Origin: UBA3537 sp045561735
Lineage (GTDB): Bacteria; Bacteroidota; Bacteroidia; Flavobacteriales; Flavobacteriaceae
NCBI GenBank assembly: GCA_045561735.1
Contig: JBJKXC010000026.1
Location: 1-64,000, forward strand
Reading direction: 5' to 3'
Length of the DNA stretch: 64,000 nt
The translations under genes and the position numbers were made by a program. Shown one piece after another: positions 33,997 to 42,592 of this stretch (within the stretch, counting starts at the first letter, position 1; the number at the start of each line of letters is the position of its first letter). The notes beneath the pieces were generated by a model that made no database searches, was not told where the DNA came from, and worked only from the letters and a program-made list of their open reading frames with translations.

Positions 33997-35646
33997 CTAA
34001 AGTAGCATTGTGACAGGATTTTCTATATATTCTTTGAGCGTTTGTAAAAAAGCCGCACCTGTAGCGCCATCAACTGTTCTGTGATCACAAGCTAAGGTAA
34101 GTTTCATTGTATTTCCTATAACAATCTGACCTTCTTTTACCACTGGTTTTTGAACGATTGTGCCAACAGATAAAATTGCAGAGTTGGGTTGATTAATAAT
34201 TGAAGTAAAACTTTCAATACCAAACATGCCCAAATTAGAAATGGTAAAAGTACTTCCTTCCATTTCTTGCGGAGTTAATTTTTTATTACGAGCACGTTCA
34301 GCAAAATCTTTTATAGCTGCTCCTATTTGTGGCAGGGTCTGTTCATTTGCAAATTTGACCACAGGCACCACCAGACCATCTTCAACGGCCACGGCCACAC
34401 TGATGTGCACATGGTTGTTGAGTTTCATTCGGTCTTCGAACCACTGAGAGTTGACTTGTGGGTGTTTACGTAGTGCCAATGCACAAGCTTTTACTACAAT
34501 ATCATTAAAAGATATTTTTGTATTTGGTATAGAGTTGAACTGTTTTCTAAATGCTATCGAATTGTCCATATCAAATTCCACAGCCAAATAGTAATGTGGT
34601 GCAGAAAACTTAGATTCACTCAATCGTTTTGCAATAACTCTACGCATTTGTGAGTGCATGATTTCATCAGTATCTTCTTGACCAGAGGCTACAAATTTTG
34701 TAACTGGAGGTGCAGTTGTTACATTATGGGGGGTGAAGTTTTCCACGTCTCGTTTAATAATTCGTCCATTATCACCAGTTCCTTGTAACTGGTTTAGAGG
34801 AATGCCTCTTTCCTCTGCAATTTTTTTTGCCAAGGGGGAGATGTATAGTCTGCCGTTGTTTGTCACAACAGTTGTTGATGGGGGTTCGGTTTCTAATTTG
34901 GGTGTTTCGACTTGCTTTTGCGTATCAGTGGGTGTTACAGCTTGTGGTGTTTCTGCAAATTTTTCTTCAGCAATATTCGTTTCCTTTTGAGCACTGATTG
35001 AGAAGTTTTGTACAAGATTGCTTACGTCTGTTCCCTCTGGTCCAATAATTGCTAAAAGCTCATCTACTTTTGCAGATTCTCCAACTGCAAGTCCGATATG
35101 AAGTAGGGTCCCTTCGTTGAAGGATTCAAACTCCATTGTAGCTTTATCAGTATCAATTTCTGCTAATATTTCTCCCTCTTCTACGAAGTCCCCTACATTT
35201 TTTAGCCAGCTCGCTACAGTACCCTCTTCCATAGTATCACTTAAGCGTGGCATGGTTACCATGACAACTCCCTCAGGAGTGTCTAAAGACACACTTTTTT
35301 CAGCTTCAGTGTCATCTTCATTTTCATTGGGTGATTCTAAAATTTCTTCTTCAATTTTTTTTGGCTGCGTAACCGCTCTACCTTCCAAAAGCGCAGAAAT
35401 GTCCTCGCCTTCTTCGCCAATTATGGCCAGCAGTTCATCTACTTTTGTAGTTTCTCCTTCTTGAATTCCAATGTGTAATAACACACCTTCATTGAAAGAT
35501 TCAAACTCCATAGTGGCTTTATCAGTTTCAATTTCGGCAAGAATATCTCCCTCTTCTACGCGGTCCCCTACTTTTTTTAACCAACTTGCTACTGTACCTT
35601 CTTCCATGGTATCACTCAAGCGGGGCATGTTAACGACAATTGCCAT
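33997..35646 (-). CDS. pdhC: Pyruvate dehydrogenase E2 (dihydrolipoyl acetyltransferase), two lipoyl domains
   Basis: The 549-residue E2 core of pyruvate dehydrogenase. Two tandem lipoyl domains (about residues 1-80 and 125-205) each hold ETDKATMEFESF or DTDKATMEFESF with the lipoylated lysine, then a peripheral E1/E3-binding domain (ISPLAKKIAEERGI, about 270) and the acetyltransferase domain ending in DHRTVDGATGA with the catalytic His. The two lipoyl domains are about three quarters identical. pdhA lies three bases upstream on the same strand. LipB (21507-22220) would supply the cofactor. Confidence 0.96.
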   Translation of the reverse strand: MAIVVNMPRLSDTMEEGTVASWLKKVGDRVEEGDILAEIETDKATMEFESFNEGVLLHIGIQEGETTKVDELLAIIGEEGEDISALLEGRAVTQPKKIEEEILESPNENEDDTEAEKSVSLDTPEGVVMVTMPRLSDTMEEGTVASWLKNVGDFVEEGEILAEIDTDKATMEFESFNEGTLLHIGLAVGESAKVDELLAIIGPEGTDVSNLVQNFSISAQKETNIAEEKFAETPQAVTPTDTQKQVETPKLETEPPSTTVVTNNGRLYISPLAKKIAEERGIPLNQLQGTGDNGRIIKRDVENFTPHNVTTAPPVTKFVASGQEDTDEIMHSQMRRVIAKRLSESKFSAPHYYLAVEFDMDNSIAFRKQFNSIPNTKISFNDIVVKACALALRKHPQVNSQWFEDRMKLNNHVHISVAVAVEDGLVVPVVKFANEQTLPQIGAAIKDFAERARNKKLTPQEMEGSTFTISNLGMFGIESFTSIINQPNSAILSVGTIVQKPVVKEGQIVIGNTMKLTLACDHRTVDGATGAAFLQTLKEYIENPVTMLL

Positions 35647-35649
35647 AAT

Positions 35650-36648
35650 TTATAATTTATGTTTTAAAAATGGGTAATCTTTTTGTTCATAAACAGCATC
35701 GTACATGAGACTTTTTTCAGGATATGGAGATTCGTCCGCAAATTTCTCACAGGCTGCAACGAGTTCTTTTACTCGTGCGTTGATGGCCTTGATGTCTTCT
35801 TCAGTTGCGTAATTATTTTTTAGAATCACTTCTTTTACTTGATTGATAGGGTCAATTTTTTGATATTCTTTAACCTCATCTTTCGTTCTGTAATGTTGAG
35901 CATCACTCATGGAGTGTCCTCTATATCGATAGGTTTTCATCTCTAAAAATGTAGGACCATCGCCACGTCTGGCACGTTGGATTGCTTCGTCAAATACTTC
36001 AGCGACTTTGATGGGATTCATACCATCTACTGGGCCACAAGGCATTTCATAACCGAGTCCAAGCTTCCAAATATCGGTGTGATTTGCGGTACGTTCTACT
36101 GAAGTCCCCATGGCGTAACCGTTATTTTCACACACAAATACCACGGGCAATTTCCAAGTCATGGCCATGTTAAAAGTTTCATGTAGTGAGCCTTGACGTG
36201 CGGCACCATCCCCAAAAAAACAGAGCGTAACCGCACCAGTTTCGTTGTATTTATCTCCAAATGCCATACCAGCTCCTAGCGGAATTTGGCCGCCAACAAT
36301 GCCATGACCTCCGTAAAATCCATGTTCTTTAGAAAAAATATGCATTGAACCTCCCAAGCCTTGAGAAGTTCCTGTTGCTTTTCCAAACAATTCTGCCATG
36401 ACCCTACGCGGATCTACGCCCATACCAATGGGTTGCACATGATTTCTATAAGCGGTTATCATTTTATCTTTGGATAGATCCATGGCATGCAAAGCACCAG
36501 CTAAGACTGCTTCCTGTCCATTGTATAAGTGCAAAAATCCTCTTACTTTTTGCTGGATGTATACAGCGGCGAGTTTGTCTTCAAACTTGCGCCAAAAGTG
36601 CATGTTTTCATACCAATCTAAATACGTCTCTTTGGTTATTTCTTGCAT
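35650..36648 (-). CDS. pdhA: Pyruvate dehydrogenase E1 component, alpha subunit
   Basis: Thiamine-diphosphate-dependent decarboxylation of pyruvate. The 332-residue subunit shows GGSMHIFSKEHGFYGGHGIVG and the thiamine motif GDGAARQG...NNGYAMGT, with the phosphorylation-loop region YRYRGHSMSD. The beta subunit gene is not in this window, as is usual for Flavobacteriaceae. A -7 box at 36680-36687 suggests that pdhA-pdhC can be transcribed separately from cdd and the por genes. Confidence 0.96.
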   Translation of the reverse strand: MQEITKETYLDWYENMHFWRKFEDKLAAVYIQQKVRGFLHLYNGQEAVLAGALHAMDLSKDKMITAYRNHVQPIGMGVDPRRVMAELFGKATGTSQGLGGSMHIFSKEHGFYGGHGIVGGQIPLGAGMAFGDKYNETGAVTLCFFGDGAARQGSLHETFNMAMTWKLPVVFVCENNGYAMGTSVERTANHTDIWKLGLGYEMPCGPVDGMNPIKVAEVFDEAIQRARRGDGPTFLEMKTYRYRGHSMSDAQHYRTKDEVKEYQKIDPINQVKEVILKNNYATEEDIKAINARVKELVAACEKFADESPYPEKSLMYDAVYEQKDYPFLKHKL

Positions 36649-36679
36649 TTGTTTACAATAGTAATTTTCCTATCATCTA

Positions 36680-36687
36680 CAAAAATA
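36680..36687 (-). promoter_or_regulatory. -7 box (TATTTTTG) of pdhA-pdhC
   Basis: Minus-strand TAnnTTTG 31 bases before pdhA; no clear TTG at the expected distance. Confidence 0.4.
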
Positions 36688-36739
36688 ACACTTTGATTCC
36701 TAACCGGAAAAGGGAAGTTGTAAATTTTTAATTAAATCA

Positions 36740-37222
36740 TTACAATACGGTTTTATCGAAAACCCAGGGTAATAAGTTTTCAACAGAGTCAGAGTAGGCC
36801 ACTTGGCCCTCCGTGCCCATAAAATAGAGCTCTATTGGGATATTTTGCCTTTGCTCATATTCTACAAGCGATTGCCGACAGGCACCACATGGAGGAATCG
36901 GACGGTCGAGTACCTTTTCTTGTAATCCTGCCGAAATGGCTATTTTTAAAATCTTTTGATTTGGAAATTTCGCTCCAGCGTAGAAAATAGCAGTTCGTTC
37001 CGCACACAAACCAGAGGGGTAAGCAGCATTTTCTTGGTTACTTCCCGTAATCACCTCGCCGTTTTCTAATTTCAAAGCGGCGCCCACCAAGAATTTAGAG
37101 TAGGGCGCATAAGCATTTTTTCGGGCTGTTTCAGCAGCTTTGAAAAGTTCTTGGACATCTTCTTTCAACGCTTCTTTTGAAGAGTAAATTGTAAACTCGG
37201 TATTGAATTTGATATTTTCCAA
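36740..37222 (-). CDS. cdd: Cytidine deaminase
   Basis: Turns cytidine and deoxycytidine into uridine forms. The 160-residue protein has the zinc site CAE (Cys73, catalytic Glu75) and PPCGAC (Cys112, Cys115). Its start lies seven bases after the porV stop on the same strand, so it is probably read with porV. Confidence 0.95.
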   Translation of the reverse strand: MENIKFNTEFTIYSSKEALKEDVQELFKAAETARKNAYAPYSKFLVGAALKLENGEVITGSNQENAAYPSGLCAERTAIFYAGAKFPNQKILKIAISAGLQEKVLDRPIPPCGACRQSLVEYEQRQNIPIELYFMGTEGQVAYSDSVENLLPWVFDKTVL

Positions 37223-37229
37223 ATGGGAT

Positions 37230-38498
37230 TTAATATTCTAAATATTCACCATCACCAATGTTAAAAGAAAGAGAAAAACGAAGCGTACTTTCCAAGGGGC
37301 TTTGTATTTTAGATGCGGAAAATAAATAAGACAAATCTATATTTACGGTTGTATATTTAAAGCCAGCACCTATAGTAAAGAACTTTCGCGCTCCCTTGTC
37401 TTCATTTTCATTAAAGTACCCAGCACGTAAGGCGAAAGAGTCTTGGTATAAATACTCTGCACTCAGCGCCCATGTAAACTCATCCAATTCTTCACGAAAT
37501 CCACCTGGCGCATCTCCAAATGATTGAAAAATACCTTGAATAAATCCCACGTTAGGGTCTTGTCCTTCAATAATAACATTATCATTTACAATACTCCCTA
37601 GCGTATCATCTTCTTCATTGTAAATACCATCCCCATTATCGTCTGTATATTCAAATTCTTTTCCGTAAATAGGTGGTGTAGGGACCAATAATTTAGCGAC
37701 TTCAGCAGTGACACTTAATTTATTATAATAATCGAAAATAAAATCAAAGCCGCCACCCAACCTCAGTGTAGTGGGAATGAAATTTTCACGGCCTCCATCA
37801 TCGTATTTAATTTTAGGGCCAATATTTTGCAGGGCAAATCCACCTCGCCAACGGCCATTAAATTCATTATAAGCCACTTCTTCACTTTGGTAATAGCCTG
37901 AAATATCAACACCATATGAGCCCGCTGCTTGCGCATTTGCATCGAGTGCTTGAATTCTCAGATCGGATCGTAAATAACGCAAGGCTACCGACATTGAAAA
38001 CTGATCTGATAAACGTAATGCATAAGATACATCCAAAGTAAGTTCGTTAGGTTTAGCTATAATTCCGACATCTTCAGCAGTTTCTCTTAATTCAATTTCC
38101 CCCAAAGAAAAATATCTAAAACTAGCCGCAAAAGCACTACGCTCGCTGATTCGGTTGAAGTAATTTAGACTTGAGATAAAAACATCATTGACGAGCTTTC
38201 TTAAGTAGGGTGTATAATTAATTCCAAAACCTGATTTTGTTTCTGAAAATGCATATTTGGAAGGATTCCATTGCTGAGAATAAGTATCCACAGAAGTGGC
38301 TACACCCATATCTCCCAGACCTGCCGCTCTAGCATCATTAGCAATTAGTAAAAAAGGGACTGATGTGGTTATCGTCCTTAAATCCTCATTATCTGGAATT
38401 ATAACTGTTTGAGCCCAAGTTACATTGCAGTATAGCATAGCGATGACTAATAAAGTTGAAATTCTAAATGCGACGATTATTTTTTTTAGGTTCATCAT
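37230..38498 (-). CDS. porV: Type IX secretion outer membrane protein PorV
   Basis: A 422-residue outer membrane barrel of the FadL-like fold with a signal peptide ending at WAQ. Motifs RAAGLGDMGVATS and SKYAFSETKSGFGINYTPYLRKL are characteristic of PorV/PorQ. PorV (LptO) is a T9SS shuttle that carries cargo proteins from the translocon to the PorU sortase. It follows porU on the same strand and has its own promoter embedded at the end of porU. Confidence 0.96.
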   Translation of the reverse strand: MMNLKKIIVAFRISTLLVIAMLYCNVTWAQTVIIPDNEDLRTITTSVPFLLIANDARAAGLGDMGVATSVDTYSQQWNPSKYAFSETKSGFGINYTPYLRKLVNDVFISSLNYFNRISERSAFAASFRYFSLGEIELRETAEDVGIIAKPNELTLDVSYALRLSDQFSMSVALRYLRSDLRIQALDANAQAAGSYGVDISGYYQSEEVAYNEFNGRWRGGFALQNIGPKIKYDDGGRENFIPTTLRLGGGFDFIFDYYNKLSVTAEVAKLLVPTPPIYGKEFEYTDDNGDGIYNEEDDTLGSIVNDNVIIEGQDPNVGFIQGIFQSFGDAPGGFREELDEFTWALSAEYLYQDSFALRAGYFNENEDKGARKFFTIGAGFKYTTVNIDLSYLFSASKIQSPLESTLRFSLSFNIGDGEYLEY

Positions 38499-38516
38499 TT
38501 TTTAATTTGAATCAAA

Positions 38517-38546
38517 CAAATATATGTTTTTATTAAAGGATAACAA
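38517..38546 (-). promoter_or_regulatory. Promoter of porV inside the end of porU
   Basis: Minus-strand TTG (38544-38546), a 19-base spacer and TATATTTG (38517-38524), ending 18 bases before the porV start. The -33 element lies within the last codons of porU. Confidence 0.65.
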
Positions 38547-41500
38547 GTTTTTCAATTTTTTCAGATTTCAGGCCAGTCAATTGAGATTTTACATTTAATT
38601 TATAGATATAAACCCCTTTGCCAATTTTACTACCAAAATCATCAGTCCCGTCCCAACTGATATTTCGGGATAGTGAACTCGTAGATCCGCTGGTATTGGT
38701 TTGACTATTAATGGTTTTTATTAATTTTCCTGAAATTGTAAATATTTGTATTGAAACGTCTAAAACCCCAGAACTATTGTGATTGAACCAAAATTCTGTA
38801 TAATTAATGAATGGATTGGGGTAATTAAGTATATTGGTGATTTCTAAACTTTCATTTTGATCAAAGACAGTAAATTGAATTTCTTTTGTGCTGGCATTGT
38901 TATAGACATCCCAGGCTTTTAGGGAAAGTGTATGAAGACCAGGCTCTAAATTTCTAAACGGATAACTCAAGCTTCCACTCTGGTAGCTATCCACATCAGC
39001 TATGTAATAATCATTTAAAATGAATGGGTTGGTTTCATCGCCATCTAATATCGCAACAATATCATGACCTACGCCACTGGCTGTATTAATGCCATTTTCA
39101 TCGTATAATTTAGCAATAAGTGTTGGGTTTTCATTGGTAATTCCTCCTGAAATAAAACTCTCATCGTTCATGTATAACTCAATGTTGGGTCCCTGGTTAT
39201 CAACAACAGCATTTAAATTAACCCCACCAATCTGAATGTCAAAATTATAGCCTCTTTGGTCGGATAATGGTATTTCTGTTTTTGAGTAAAAGCTAATTTT
39301 TCCATTTCCAACTGGGATAACAATGTCACGAGGCACGATAAAATTAATCTCAAATTCACCGTTTTCCACAGATGCCTGTCCTCTAAATAGAACCTCTCCT
39401 AAGGTTTCGTAATCCAATATAATAAGTTGACCATTAAAAGTCGAACCGTCATTAGCTAGGGTAGACCTTTGAATGCTTTTATCAAAGACTGTGGCAGTTA
39501 GTTTACCATTGTAATTACTTAATATATTTCCTTCTTCACCAGCGACAAAACCTTCAATTGTCGCAGAGCTTAAGGCTTGAAGCGTGATATTGGTATTAGC
39601 GATGTCTTCACCGTTTAGTTTGGTGGCAACGATATCGGGTTTAGCTAACGGTAGCTTGAGCGCTGGGTCTCCGATAAAAAATACCAATCTACGTTGAGTA
39701 TTGTTCGTAACTGAGGGGTCGTTTTTAGTCAGTCTCAAAGCCTCGGCTATGCTGATTGTTTGACTGTTTTCAAAATCAAATAAATATTGGCTTAAGGTTT
39801 GGTTAAATTCAATACCAACGCTTATAAAAATCTGTCGTGTGGTTGTAATCAGTCCAATAGCACCCCCTTTTTTGTTCCAATATAAAAATTCACCTGCAGT
39901 TTTTCGAAGTGGGTTATCAAATTTGGTAAATTCACAAGTAACGGTAACAAAACAAGCAAGCTTGTTTGGGTTGTTGAGTTCTTTGGCGTTTATTTTATCA
40001 AAAATACGCTCCGAAGCCAATCCGTCTTCCCCACCATGACCAAAATAATTTACTACCACCGCACCCACTTCAAGCGCATCAAAAATGGCATCATTAACCT
40101 GCGGGTAACGTTCCCCACCTGCAGAAGATTCTTGCGTAAATGAATCAGAGTGAATTTTTTCAACATTAATGAAAGGTTTCGAAGCTTTTACATCTTCGGC
40201 AATCTGATCAGTTGTTATCTGTAAAAATCGATCACTTAATTTATCGACATCATCTGAAATTAACAGAAAATTATTTCGCCAGTTAGCGTAGGCATCCACG
40301 TTGTAATAAGATTCAATTTTTTCGACCATTTCATCAGCACGTTGTGGTGATTCAGCTAAAATTCTGCCCACAGCGATATCTAACTTATCTGCAGAAGCCA
40401 TACTCCCTTCAGAAGCATCCATCATCCCAAAAAAATCATCAGAAATAAAAGAACTAGTTAAGCTAAAACTGTTTCTTGAAAGCCAAGAAGGTACAATGTT
40501 TGTGTTGTTCAGAATACGGTTTTTATAATCAAATGAAGCATCACCAAATAGACACAAATACTTCAAGCGTTTATTTGGATTGCTGGAATTGTCATATACA
40601 TATTTAACAAGATTTCGAATGGCAGAAATATCTTGCATTCCAGTACTAAACTCAGTGTATATTGATTCAAGTGTGACAACTTTTACATTAAGGTTGTTTT
40701 GTATTCTATTTATATTGGCCAAGCGTTCGGCTTGGGCACTCAAAAAATTTGGTGTAATTATTAAATAATCAATGTCTTGAAATTGCCCTTCGTTATTTAA
40801 AAATATAGTACCTTTTATGTCTTGGTTGGCTACTAAGCTATTAGCTAGCAATCTAGGGCGGTAAGTATTGGATAAAGCCACGGCTTGATAAATTTTAGAA
40901 GCCCCCAAGTTTGTCTTGAAACTAAATTCACTACTGTTTAATTCATTTTTGTAGTAAGTTGAATTGTAGGGATCTGTTACGTCCCAAACTTGATCAATCC
41001 CAGTCGCACTAGAAATATTAAATTGTCCAACTCCATTAAGTAATGGCATATCGTTATGCTTGAATTGAAATTGAAGTGCATTGGCGATAAGAGCTCTTTC
41101 AGCTTCCAAAGAAATGTAGTCTAAATAGGCTCTTGCAGATGGGTTTCCGTTATTATTGTAAAATAAGTCAACTTTTACGGCATCCGAACTGCTTCCAATA
41201 TCACCATTAAAGACCGCTTCCGTTCCAAGAACACCATATTGTACAGCAGCAAGTGAAAGATTGCTCACATCAGAGTTGTTTACTTTGATTTCCATATTCG
41301 TATTAGACTCTGCACTAGCGGCGACATAAACTTTGAGTTTGAGAGGGCTATCGGTAATTAGGTTTGGAAAGTCAAAATTGAAGCTTCGTGTATTTTCGAA
41401 ATAAAAGCGATGGCCAAACCAACGACGACCTATTTGTCCAATATTATATTCGTCTTTTTCGAAAAATTTATAATCGTGAAATGTATTAAATAAGGTGCTT

Positions 41501-42375
41501 GGGCTCCCTAATGGTTGGTTGGCGGCACTCATTCGTAATCCATTATCACTATCTATTTTAATGTAATAGTAACAAATATCGCTGTAAGGATTGACATGCG
41601 AGTTGTTTTCAGCATTGTAATGCTTCGGACCAATGGCGTAAAATAGTAAAAAATCTTCGTTATTAAAGACGCCATCTTCTTCTCCAAAAAATTGGACAGC
41701 ATTTTGAATCAAGTCGTAAGATTGGGTTTCATTATTTGCCAAAGGTAATGGTTGCCCACCATGTCCATAAATTTTTATTTTTTTTGGATTTACAACATCC
41801 GTATTGATTCCAAGTTCATCAAAAAATCCCTTATCTAATTTATGAACTCCTGTTGTATCAACCGCAAAGCGATACCATTGGCCAGTTTTCAATGCAGAAC
41901 TTTGAAGAGAGGTACTTGAGCTGGATAATTTATTGTTAGATGATGAAGAATAAGAAAGTGTAAAATTCACTACTTTTTTTAAAATACCATTATCGTTGTA
42001 AATAGGATTTATTTCAATGGTATTATAGGTTTTACCTCTTGCATTTGAATTGAAAGTTCTTAGTCCAATATCTATTGGAATCCAGCTTAATTTTAAATCT
42101 TTTAAGTCTGATTCTGAAACAATAATCGTATTTATGTTTTTGATTTTAACACTTTTTAAATTGAGAGATATTTTGGAATCCAACTGCGCGATAAAAGTGA
42201 TGCCTTTTTCAAAAGAAAAATTAAAATTTTTTGCTTTAAAATGGGGTAGCTCAATTTGCTTTGACCCCGTAGAAAAAACTTTTGTACCATTCCAGCCAAT
42301 TTCAAAGCGCTGAACTTGTGAATGACTTAGTGTCACAATGCACCAAAGCGTTAAAAAAAAAGAAATTTTTTTCAT
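38533..42375 (-). CDS. porU: Type IX secretion system sortase PorU
   Basis: PorU removes the C-terminal signal of T9SS cargo and attaches it to A-LPS on the cell surface. The 1280-residue protein has a signal peptide (about 1-19), a gingipain-like C25 peptidase domain with catalytic His780 (YFGHGGEDG) and Cys814 (TVTCEFTKF), then Ig-like domains. The last about 90 residues form a T9SS-type C-terminal domain ending with GKGVYIYKLNVK and LVIL; PorU is known to keep this domain. The upstream region has candidate -7 boxes at 42397-42404 and 42429-42436. The divergent gldJ-porU-porV order is the usual one in Flavobacteriaceae. Confidence 0.96.
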   Translation of the reverse strand: MKKISFFLTLWCIVTLSHSQVQRFEIGWNGTKVFSTGSKQIELPHFKAKNFNFSFEKGITFIAQLDSKISLNLKSVKIKNINTIIVSESDLKDLKLSWIPIDIGLRTFNSNARGKTYNTIEINPIYNDNGILKKVVNFTLSYSSSSNNKLSSSSTSLQSSALKTGQWYRFAVDTTGVHKLDKGFFDELGINTDVVNPKKIKIYGHGGQPLPLANNETQSYDLIQNAVQFFGEEDGVFNNEDFLLFYAIGPKHYNAENNSHVNPYSDICYYYIKIDSDNGLRMSAANQPLGSPSTLFNTFHDYKFFEKDEYNIGQIGRRWFGHRFYFENTRSFNFDFPNLITDSPLKLKVYVAASAESNTNMEIKVNNSDVSNLSLAAVQYGVLGTEAVFNGDIGSSSDAVKVDLFYNNNGNPSARAYLDYISLEAERALIANALQFQFKHNDMPLLNGVGQFNISSATGIDQVWDVTDPYNSTYYKNELNSSEFSFKTNLGASKIYQAVALSNTYRPRLLANSLVANQDIKGTIFLNNEGQFQDIDYLIITPNFLSAQAERLANINRIQNNLNVKVVTLESIYTEFSTGMQDISAIRNLVKYVYDNSSNPNKRLKYLCLFGDASFDYKNRILNNTNIVPSWLSRNSFSLTSSFISDDFFGMMDASEGSMASADKLDIAVGRILAESPQRADEMVEKIESYYNVDAYANWRNNFLLISDDVDKLSDRFLQITTDQIAEDVKASKPFINVEKIHSDSFTQESSAGGERYPQVNDAIFDALEVGAVVVNYFGHGGEDGLASERIFDKINAKELNNPNKLACFVTVTCEFTKFDNPLRKTAGEFLYWNKKGGAIGLITTTRQIFISVGIEFNQTLSQYLFDFENSQTISIAEALRLTKNDPSVTNNTQRRLVFFIGDPALKLPLAKPDIVATKLNGEDIANTNITLQALSSATIEGFVAGEEGNILSNYNGKLTATVFDKSIQRSTLANDGSTFNGQLIILDYETLGEVLFRGQASVENGEFEINFIVPRDIVIPVGNGKISFYSKTEIPLSDQRGYNFDIQIGGVNLNAVVDNQGPNIELYMNDESFISGGITNENPTLIAKLYDENGINTASGVGHDIVAILDGDETNPFILNDYYIADVDSYQSGSLSYPFRNLEPGLHTLSLKAWDVYNNASTKEIQFTVFDQNESLEITNILNYPNPFINYTEFWFNHNSSGVLDVSIQIFTISGKLIKTINSQTNTSGSTSSLSRNISWDGTDDFGSKIGKGVYIYKLNVKSQLTGLKSEKIEKLVIL

Positions 42376-42518
42376 GAAAAGCTAACGGGGATTCTTCAAA
42401 ATTAGTATGCATATACTGATTTGATTTTCAAAATTACAACAATAAAACATGATAAAATCCGTTATTTTTCAAAAAGGTAATTTATTTGAGGTAAAATATC
42501 ACACAATCGATTTAATAT

Positions 42519-42554
42519 TATATTGCAAACCAAATCATATTTAGTATATTGCAA
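42519..42554. repeat. Paired TATATTGCAA repeats upstream of gldJ
   Basis: The 10 bases TATATTGCAA occur at 42519-42528 and 42545-42554, 26 bases apart, in the 217-base gldJ-porU divergent region. The second could serve as a degenerate -7 box, 38 bases before gldJ. Role unknown; AT-rich DNA makes chance possible. Confidence 0.35.
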
Positions 42555-42592
42555 CTCCAATTTTTAAAATACTTTTTAAATAAAAATTAAGT

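Noticed and set aside
35117..35677. Two similar serine-rich plus-strand frames opposite pdhC
   Set aside because: They look like a repeat protein only because they mirror the duplicated lipoyl domains on the coding strand.
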